DNA of 7,290 nt, taken from an uncultured Saprospiraceae bacterium (GTDB lineage Bacteria > Bacteroidota > Bacteroidia > Chitinophagales > Saprospiraceae). The position numbers and the translations under genes are program-made. Shown here in pieces: positions 1 to 4,948 of this stretch. How positions within the stretch are numbered: the first letter of the stretch is position 1; the number at the start of each line of letters is the position of its first letter. The notes beneath the pieces were generated by a model. That model made no database searches. It was not told where the DNA came from and saw only the letters and a program-made list of their open reading frames with translations. The stretch is from positions 1-7,290 of the forward strand of contig CALIQO010000646.1 in assembly GCA_938044055.1 (NCBI GenBank), written 5' to 3'.

Positions 1-1383
1 GACAGGGATTTTTTCTGGGATCGAGTCATGTTTAGTGTGCATAATCTCAGTGGTAAAGTTATCGCCTTCGGGGGGCGTACTCTATCCTCCGATAAAAAGG
101 TGCCTAAGTATGTCAATTCTATAGAGAGCGATATATACAACAAGCGGAAGACTTTATACGGATTGTACTTCGCTAAATCTCCTATCCGGAAAGAGGATGA
201 ATGTATTCTTGTTGAAGGTTATACCGATGTAATCAGCCTCCATCAAGCCGGCATTGAAAATGTTGTAGCGTCCTCAGGTACATCTCTCACAGAAGATCAG
301 ATCAAGTTAATTAAGCGCTATACGCCCAATGTCAAGATACTTTATGATGGAGATCCAGCAGGCATTAAGGCTGCACTCAGGGGACTAGATATGATCCTTT
401 CCTACGACATGAATGTCAAGGTGGTGCTTCTCCCTGAAGGAGAAGATCCTGATTCTTATGTTTCTAATCTGGGGAAAGAAGGTTTCATAGAGTATACTAA
501 CGAACAAGCCAAAGACTTTGTCCTTTTTAAAACTGAATTGTTGTTATCAGAAGCCAAGGGAGATCCTATATTAAGATCAGGAGCAATGAGAGATGTGGTA
601 GGCAGTATTGCACTCATTCCTGATCCGATAAAGCGATCTGTATATGTTCAGCAAGCAAGTGCACTTTTTCAGATCGACGAGCAGATCGTAACAGGTGAAG
701 TCAATAAGTCCATTAAAGGGATTATTAAGAAAAAAATTCAAGAGAGAGACCGCAACAGCTATCGAAATGTTCCTCCGGTAGATGAAGATAGTTTCGTAGT
801 TGAAAGAAAACAACCAAGCCAACAATCTTCGGTCCAAAGAGAAGATTTAAATTACAGAGAACAAGATATTATAAGAATCTTAATAAGCCTTGGGGATAAA
901 ATCTATCATGAAGAAAAGAATATTACAGTAGCTCAGTACTTGTTGACTAATCTGGAGTCTGTGATTGACTCATTTGATCATGCAGCCTATCTGAAGGTTA
1001 TAAAAATCACACAAAAGGCTATGGAGGAAGAAGTAGACATCTCCCCTATTTTCTACTTGCGTCATCCAGAAGAAGAAATAAGAAAAATTGCCATTGATGT
1101 AATGACAACTCCTTATGATTATGCGAGCTGGGAAGACAAAGGTGTTATTCTGCAGACCCAGAAAAAGCCAGAAGACAATTTCCAGAAAGACAGTTATCAA
1201 TCAATCTTAAGATTTAAACTAGATAAGATAAGAAAGCTCCTAGATGAGGTGAAAGAAAAGATCAATGAATACGATATAAATGATAGAGAATCAGAAGATT
1301 ATAAGTATTTAATTAAAGTCCTTCAGAAGTTACTGGCTGAACGAAACGACATAGCCGCCGAACTCAATACAGTCGTGTTATAA
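1..1383 (+). CDS. dnaG: DNA primase DnaG, 3' part (5' end outside window)
   Basis: DnaG makes the RNA primers for lagging-strand synthesis and works with the replicative helicase DnaB. The reading frame is open from base 1, and the residues before the first ATG at 28 (DRDFFWDRV) continue the conserved DnaG core, which reads on as HNLSGKVIAFGGR. That ATG is therefore internal and the gene is cut by the window edge. About 460 codons are visible. The N-terminal zinc-binding domain and part of the catalytic core, roughly 200 residues by family length, are missing. The TOPRIM catalytic domain is clear: the acidic VEGYTDV motif has its Glu codon at 214-216, and the metal-binding DGDPAG motif begins at 346. 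A polar, Gln/Ser-rich linker (about 765-840) leads to a charged, helical C-terminal region, the expected DnaB-interacting domain. The gene ends with TAA, 2 bp from the convergent HU/SPOR gene. No frameshift is seen. Confidence 0.96.
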   Translation, partial: DRDFFWDRVMFSVHNLSGKVIAFGGRTLSSDKKVPKYVNSIESDIYNKRKTLYGLYFAKSPIRKEDECILVEGYTDVISLHQAGIENVVASSGTSLTEDQIKLIKRYTPNVKILYDGDPAGIKAALRGLDMILSYDMNVKVVLLPEGEDPDSYVSNLGKEGFIEYTNEQAKDFVLFKTELLLSEAKGDPILRSGAMRDVVGSIALIPDPIKRSVYVQQASALFQIDEQIVTGEVNKSIKGIIKKKIQERDRNSYRNVPPVDEDSFVVERKQPSQQSSVQREDLNYREQDIIRILISLGDKIYHEEKNITVAQYLLTNLESVIDSFDHAAYLKVIKITQKAMEEEVDISPIFYLRHPEEEIRKIAIDVMTTPYDYASWEDKGVILQTQKKPEDNFQKDSYQSILRFKLDKIRKLLDEVKEKINEYDINDRESEDYKYLIKVLQKLLAERNDIAAELNTVVL

Positions 1384-1384
1384 A

Positions 1385-1403
1385 CCTAGATACTTACTCT
1401 AGG
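1385..1403 (-). terminator. Weak hairpin at convergent junction, possible terminator
   Basis: A perfect 6-bp inverted repeat (cctaga / tctagg) with a 7-nt loop lies right after the dnaG stop and contains the stop codon of the HU/SPOR gene. Read on the minus strand, the stem is followed by TTTATAAC, a short U-rich tail. It could therefore act as a weak intrinsic terminator for the minus-strand gene. On the plus strand no T run follows, so it should not stop dnaG transcription by this mechanism. The stem is short and only half GC, so chance is a real possibility. Confidence 0.25.
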
Positions 1404-2363
1404 AACAAGTGACCATGCTCTCGCTCCGAATTTCCGTCTTACTTCCTTGATGAAGTCTTCGAGGTCCTTTTCCTCACATAGATACCGTATACCGACCCGC
1501 TTCACATCATTGTAGTTGTCATCATAAGGGGTATATCCTGCATTCCTAATGCGATCCAGCATTTCCATAGCATATATGGTTTTAGAAAAGGCACCTACAA
1601 TAATGATACATTCTGTCCTTGCATCGGGTTCAGCAATTTTTATCGCTGCTGAATCGAATGGAACTTCCTCAGATATCGAATCAGAAATTTCTGAAGATTG
1701 ATTGATATCAGCAGAGCTATCTTCGTACTTAGTTTCGTCTTTAGTAGTGTCTTGCTCTGCTGATATATATTCAACAACTTGGGGACCTGACTGGATAGAT
1801 GGTTCTATAAATTGATGGTATGCCCATACGAGCAATCCACCCAATAGGAAACCACATAAGTAGTTTATCCATTCGCCTTTCCAGAGGCTTAATTCAGTTG
1901 AAGAAGTATCGTCCACCATTGCCTTTTTATGCTCATATCGAGCTAGGCGCTCTACAGGGGTAATCGGAATGGAATGAAGTTTCGATTTAAGGTTGAGTAA
2001 TGCCGATTCAGAAGGTATAAATTCCTTCTTCCCGTCTTTCAATTCCAGAAACCCGATGGATGATAGTTTTACAATCTTATAATTCAATAATTGGTTTAGA
2101 AGTGATTCCGTATACTTATCTACAACATCTTGTGCCACTTCCCGTGTTATGCGCTCATTCTTTTCAATAAGCTGAATAAGTTGGCTGAAATTATCTGTAG
2201 ATTCTGTGAATACAATTGAAGCCTTAGGAGGTTCAAGTTTTTCTTTAGATGGTGCAAAGAATGCCTCTTGCCTGTGTATCGACACAGTCCCGATGCCTTT
2301 CAAAGCCACATACCCAGATTTCTGGAGTAAATAGTCTATGTATCGCCCGATGTCTATCTGCAT
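1386..2363 (-). CDS. HU-CCDC81-like and SPOR domain membrane protein
   Basis: This 325-residue protein matches the Bacteroidota family with N-terminal HU-like (CCDC81-type) domains and a C-terminal SPOR domain. The N-terminus (MQIDIGRYIDYLLQKSGYVALKGIGTV) is the first HU-like module. A second one, about residues 55-125, contains the typical KLSSIGFLELKDGK stretch. One hydrophobic helix, about residues 166-186 (INYLCGFLLGGLLVWAYHQF), spans the membrane. An acidic, Ser-rich linker (about 198-245) follows, then the SPOR domain (about 251-323), which starts with ECIIIVGAFSK and ends with FGARAWSLVPRV. SPOR domains bind peptidoglycan stripped of stem peptides, usually at division sites. The predicted topology is HU domains in the cytoplasm and SPOR in the periplasm. 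The start is well fixed: an in-frame TAA lies 24 nt upstream with no other ATG between. The domain assignment is firm. A role linking DNA to the septum is inference only. Confidence 0.9.
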   Translation of the reverse strand: MQIDIGRYIDYLLQKSGYVALKGIGTVSIHRQEAFFAPSKEKLEPPKASIVFTESTDNFSQLIQLIEKNERITREVAQDVVDKYTESLLNQLLNYKIVKLSSIGFLELKDGKKEFIPSESALLNLKSKLHSIPITPVERLARYEHKKAMVDDTSSTELSLWKGEWINYLCGFLLGGLLVWAYHQFIEPSIQSGPQVVEYISAEQDTTKDETKYEDSSADINQSSEISDSISEEVPFDSAAIKIAEPDARTECIIIVGAFSKTIYAMEMLDRIRNAGYTPYDDNYNDVKRVGIRYLCEEKDLEDFIKEVRRKFGARAWSLVPRVSI

Positions 2364-2366
2364 TCT

Positions 2367-2393
2367 TTGGTTTTGTAAAATCCGTTAAACCAA
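2367..2393. repeat. Inverted repeat next to HU/SPOR start codon
   Basis: The 7-bp arms ttggttt (2367-2373) and aaaccaa (2387-2393) pair perfectly across a 13-nt loop. The near arm begins 4 nt upstream of the minus-strand start codon, so in mRNA the hairpin would sit where the ribosome loads. It could reduce translation, or be a DNA operator, or be chance in AT-rich sequence. Confidence 0.3.
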
Positions 2394-2446
2394 GACAAAA
2401 CTTGATCCAATTTTGCCTGAAACTAATTAAAGTGACCGTGTAAACG

Positions 2447-2463
2447 CCACAGTTAACAGGTGG
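2447..2463. promoter_or_regulatory. Imperfect palindrome near predicted HU/SPOR transcription start
   Basis: The arms ccac (2447-2450) and gtgg (2460-2463) flank a centre that contains the palindrome gttaac. The element lies just downstream of the minus-strand -7 box, over the place where transcription would begin, which is a usual position for a repressor operator. The match is short and the two arms are separated by an unpaired 9-nt core, so this is only a candidate. Confidence 0.22.
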
Positions 2464-2466
2464 TAG

Positions 2467-2474
2467 CAAATATA
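2467..2474 (-). promoter_or_regulatory. Candidate -7 promoter box for HU/SPOR gene
   Basis: On the minus strand this reads TATATTTG, an exact match to the Bacteroidota -7 consensus TAnnTTTG. It would give a leader of roughly 100 nt before the ATG at 2363. No good -33 element (TTTG or TTG) is found at the usual spacing. The nearest TTG (2504-2502) is about 26 nt upstream, which is longer than normal, so the call rests on the -7 box and its position. Confidence 0.4.
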
Positions 2475-2540
2475 TGATAAATTGTGCTTATACGTTGAGG
2501 CCAATGGGGATAATCCATATAAACAAAAGTTTTAATACGT

Positions 2541-2558
2541 AACAAGCAATATCTTGTT
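2541..2558. promoter_or_regulatory. Perfect 6-bp inverted repeat, possible operator for hemL
   Basis: The arms aacaag (2541-2546) and cttgtt (2553-2558) are exact reverse complements across a 6-nt spacer (caatat). Centre-to-centre spacing of the arms is 12 bp, a little over one helical turn, which suits a dimeric regulator. It lies about 77 bp upstream of the hemL -7 box, a place typical of activator sites. Neither arm is followed by a T run, so it is not terminator-like. No regulator family can be named from this sequence. Confidence 0.3.
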
Positions 2559-2634
2559 CTTCAGGAAATTGTAAAATTTTTTAAAAAAAGATAACCTCTA
2601 GTAGATGCATACAGACTGGCAGGTCCATTTTTCT

Positions 2635-2642
2635 TAAGTTTG
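2635..2642 (+). promoter_or_regulatory. Candidate -7 promoter box for hemL and kinase operon
   Basis: TAAGTTTG matches the Bacteroidota -7 consensus TAnnTTTG exactly and lies 30 nt before the hemL ATG, giving a predicted leader of about 25 nt. No TTTG or TTG is present about 19-21 nt upstream, so a -33 element is absent or degenerate, which could mean the promoter depends on an activator. A second near match, TAAATTTC at 2655-2662, is too close to the start codon to be the main site. Confidence 0.4.
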
Positions 2643-2672
2643 TGGCCATAATCATAAATTTCATACTGAAAA

Positions 2673-3971
2673 ATGGATAGAACAGTTTCAAGTGAGTTAT
2701 TTTCTGAAGCAAAAGAGCTATTTCCTGGTGGAGTAAATTCCCCAGTACGCGCATTTAAGTCCGTATATGGACCTCCCCTCTTTATTAAAGAAGGCGATGG
2801 ATCTAGAATTACAGATGAAGACGGGAATACTTTTATTGATTTCTGTTGCTCTTGGGGGCCATTAATCCTAGGGCATAACAACGAGAAGATAAGGGAAGAA
2901 GTCATAAAGACTGTCCGCAGAGGAACCTCTTTCGGTACACCTAATCGGCTAGGAAATGAATTAGGAGCATTAATAATAGCCAACCACAGATATATTGAAC
3001 GTATAAGATTTGTGTCATCAGGTACAGAAGCAGTAATGTCTGCCATAAGGCTAGCCCGTGGATATACAGGTAAAAACAAGATTTTAAAATTCGAAGGTTG
3101 TTATCACGGTCATGTCGATTCACTTATGGTTAAGGCAGGTTCTGGACTTGTAACCTTCGGTGTTTCTACATCAGCAGGGATTCCCCAGGGTTTTACACAG
3201 GAAACGCTAGTTTTACCGCTCAATGACCTAGATGCCTTAGAAGCATCCATCAAGAAAATCAATGACGATCTTGCTGCAATAATTATAGAGCCTATACCGG
3301 CTAACAATGGATTACTTCTTCAAGACTCCGATTACCTTAAGAAGTTGCGAGAGTTATGTGATGAATACGACATTCTATTGATCTTCGATGAAGTAATCAG
3401 CGGATTCAGAGTAGGTTTCGAAGGAGCGGCTGGATATTATGATATTCAACCTGATATAATAACCTTCGGTAAGATCATAGGAGGCGGCATGCCTGTAGGT
3501 GCTTATGCCGGATCAGAAAAAATAATGTCGTGTGTAGCTCCGGTAGGTCCCGTATATCAAGCAGGTACCTTAAGTGCTAACCCCGTTGCCATGTCTGCGG
3601 GAAAAGCTGCTTTAGAACAATTGCTAGCGCCCAACTTCTATGAAAGCATGGAGTGGAAGACACAATCATTCGTTAATAAGATCATGGCACATGTAACCGA
3701 GAAAGGATATACTGTTAGAATTCAGCATATAGGGTCTATTTTCTGGATTGCTTTCGCAAATGATCGCATAAAATCAGCGGATGAGATTGACAATGAGTCC
3801 ATGGAGCTCTTCAAGAATATGCACAAATACTTACTTGACAATGGCGTATATCTAGGTCCTTCAGGCTATGAAGTAGGATTTGTTTCTGCTGCTCATACAG
3901 AAGAAGATCTGGAAATTGCCGCAGAAATTATATGTTCGGCACTTGATTATGTATATGAATTAGTGCCATGA
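2673..3971 (+). CDS. hemL: Glutamate-1-semialdehyde 2,1-aminomutase HemL
   Basis: HemL is a cytoplasmic PLP enzyme that converts glutamate-1-semialdehyde to 5-aminolevulinate, the last step of the C5 route into heme and other tetrapyrroles. The 432-residue length is normal and the whole protein is colinear with the family. Hallmarks are LFPGGVNSPVRAF near the N-terminus (about 16-28), SSGTEAVMSAIRLAR (115-129, PLP phosphate binding), the GCYHGH motif (142-147), FDEVISGFR (238-246; Asp239 contacts the PLP ring nitrogen) and FGKIIGGGMPVGA (265-277), in which Lys267 should form the PLP Schiff base. No key residue is missing. The start is fixed by an in-frame TGA at 2667-2669, directly upstream. 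The 3' end overlaps the kinase gene by 4 bp (ATGA). The partner enzyme, glutamyl-tRNA reductase (HemA), is not in the window. Distantly related class III aminotransferases are excluded by the HemL-specific N-terminal and active-site motifs. Confidence 0.97.
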   Translation: MDRTVSSELFSEAKELFPGGVNSPVRAFKSVYGPPLFIKEGDGSRITDEDGNTFIDFCCSWGPLILGHNNEKIREEVIKTVRRGTSFGTPNRLGNELGALIIANHRYIERIRFVSSGTEAVMSAIRLARGYTGKNKILKFEGCYHGHVDSLMVKAGSGLVTFGVSTSAGIPQGFTQETLVLPLNDLDALEASIKKINDDLAAIIIEPIPANNGLLLQDSDYLKKLRELCDEYDILLIFDEVISGFRVGFEGAAGYYDIQPDIITFGKIIGGGMPVGAYAGSEKIMSCVAPVGPVYQAGTLSANPVAMSAGKAALEQLLAPNFYESMEWKTQSFVNKIMAHVTEKGYTVRIQHIGSIFWIAFANDRIKSADEIDNESMELFKNMHKYLLDNGVYLGPSGYEVGFVSAAHTEEDLEIAAEIICSALDYVYELVP

Positions 3972-4948
3972 TCTGGAAACGCCCATTATTCGGAAAGATA
4001 CTTTTAGTTTATATGTTACTTGCATTATCGTGGTGGGCTTTTTTATTGTTTAGAAAGAACAGCGAACTCACAGAGGAAAAGCTAAAGCGATTACAAGTAG
4101 AAATGAATACCCTCTACAAGGTCAATGATTATGATCTGTCTACAACCGTAGAGTATCAGAGTATATTGAGTAAACACAAAAGGCAGAAGTTGATGATTAT
4201 CGGTGAAGGAATGGTCTTCGCGTTGACGCTGATCGTGGGCATGGGGCTTGTTCATCGTGCGCATTTTCAGGAGGTTGCAACTGCTAACCGAAAGAAAAAC
4301 TTCTTGCTATCTATTACCCATGAATTGAAATCTCCGATTGCTGCCATTAACCTTGTTCTAGATACATTAAAGTCTAGAGACCTTCCACGGGGTCAAGTAG
4401 AGTCTCTCGCAGGAGATGCTCTTGAAGAAAGTAAAAGACTAGAAAAACAAATTAATAATCTGCTCCTTGCCAGCAGGATGGAAAAAGATTTTATTCTTAA
4501 TAAGCAACATCAAGACTTGATTCCTATCATAGAACAGGCCATTGCACTACAGCAAAAGTTACATCCTAATGCCAACATCGAATTTAAAACAGATTCAGAA
4601 TCGATAGTTGCTGAAATAGATAGAGATAGTTTTTCCAGCATCATGAACAACCTGCTAGAAAATGCCATAAAGTACGCTGGTGATCAGGCCATTAAAACTC
4701 GGGTATACAAGAATAAAAAGAATCAATTGCTAGTAGAAGTTTCCGACCTAGGACCTGGAATATCCAATACTGAAAAGGCAAAAGTTTTCGATCAGTTTTA
4801 CCGCATCGGCAACGAAGAAACACGAGCATCTAAGGGCACAGGACTAGGGTTGTATATCGTCAAGAAGGTAGTTGATCTCCATAATGCGACTATAAAGATT
4901 TCTGATAACATCCCTACAGGTACAACATTTACAATTTCATTGCCTTAG
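3968..4948 (+). CDS. Membrane sensor histidine kinase, no partner regulator seen
   Basis: This 326-residue two-component sensor kinase should autophosphorylate a histidine and pass the phosphate to a response regulator. Two membrane helices (about 8-27 and 74-97) enclose a short loop of about 45 residues, charged and probably helical, too small for a known periplasmic sensor domain. The H box is FLLSITHELKSPIAAINLVL (112-131), with His118 as phosphoacceptor. The ATPase domain has the N box (NNLLENAIKY, Asn232), G1 (DLGPGIS, 260-266), F box (VFDQFYR, 273-279) and G2 (GTGLGL, 290-295), so it looks active. There is no PAS or HAMP domain that I can recognise. Its ATG overlaps the hemL stop, implying co-transcription and translational coupling. 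The next gene lies on the opposite strand, so any response regulator must be encoded elsewhere. The signal is unknown; sensing through the membrane helices or by another protein is inference. Confidence 0.93.
   Translation: MIWKRPLFGKILLVYMLLALSWWAFLLFRKNSELTEEKLKRLQVEMNTLYKVNDYDLSTTVEYQSILSKHKRQKLMIIGEGMVFALTLIVGMGLVHRAHFQEVATANRKKNFLLSITHELKSPIAAINLVLDTLKSRDLPRGQVESLAGDALEESKRLEKQINNLLLASRMEKDFILNKQHQDLIPIIEQAIALQQKLHPNANIEFKTDSESIVAEIDRDSFSSIMNNLLENAIKYAGDQAIKTRVYKNKKNQLLVEVSDLGPGISNTEKAKVFDQFYRIGNEETRASKGTGLGLYIVKKVVDLHNATIKISDNIPTGTTFTISLP

Larger units (their letters stand above)
2364..2672. other. Divergent intergenic region, HU/SPOR gene and hemL
   Basis: This 309-bp AT-rich spacer separates two divergently transcribed genes and holds no convincing coding sequence. 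Small frames that cross it are overlaps with the HU/SPOR gene or have no recognisable protein. It carries a TAnnTTTG match for each direction, three inverted repeats (2367-2393, 2447-2463, 2541-2558) and a T6A7 tract at 2577-2589 that could bend DNA or act as an UP-like element about 45 bp upstream of the hemL -7 box. I see no tRNA or riboswitch fold that I recognise. The length is more than two simple promoters need, so regulatory sites are plausible. Confidence 0.8.

Noticed and set aside
28..30. ATG at 28 as the true start of the primase
   Set aside because: The frame is open to base 1, and the upstream residues (DRDFFWDRV) continue the conserved DnaG core. The gene is cut by the window edge.
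577..1200. Minus-strand open frames of 76-86 codons inside dnaG (577-837 and 970-1200)
   Set aside because: They lie wholly within the well-conserved primase, have no recognisable protein features, and look like antisense shadows.
2245..2469. Small open frames on both strands over the HU/SPOR start region (64 and 74 codons)
   Set aside because: They overlap the N-terminal HU-like domain, show no family resemblance, and would cover the promoter region.
2561..3079. A 172-codon minus-strand frame across the hemL start
   Set aside because: It is antisense to conserved HemL active-site sequence. Its composition follows from the HemL codons and it has no domain I recognise.
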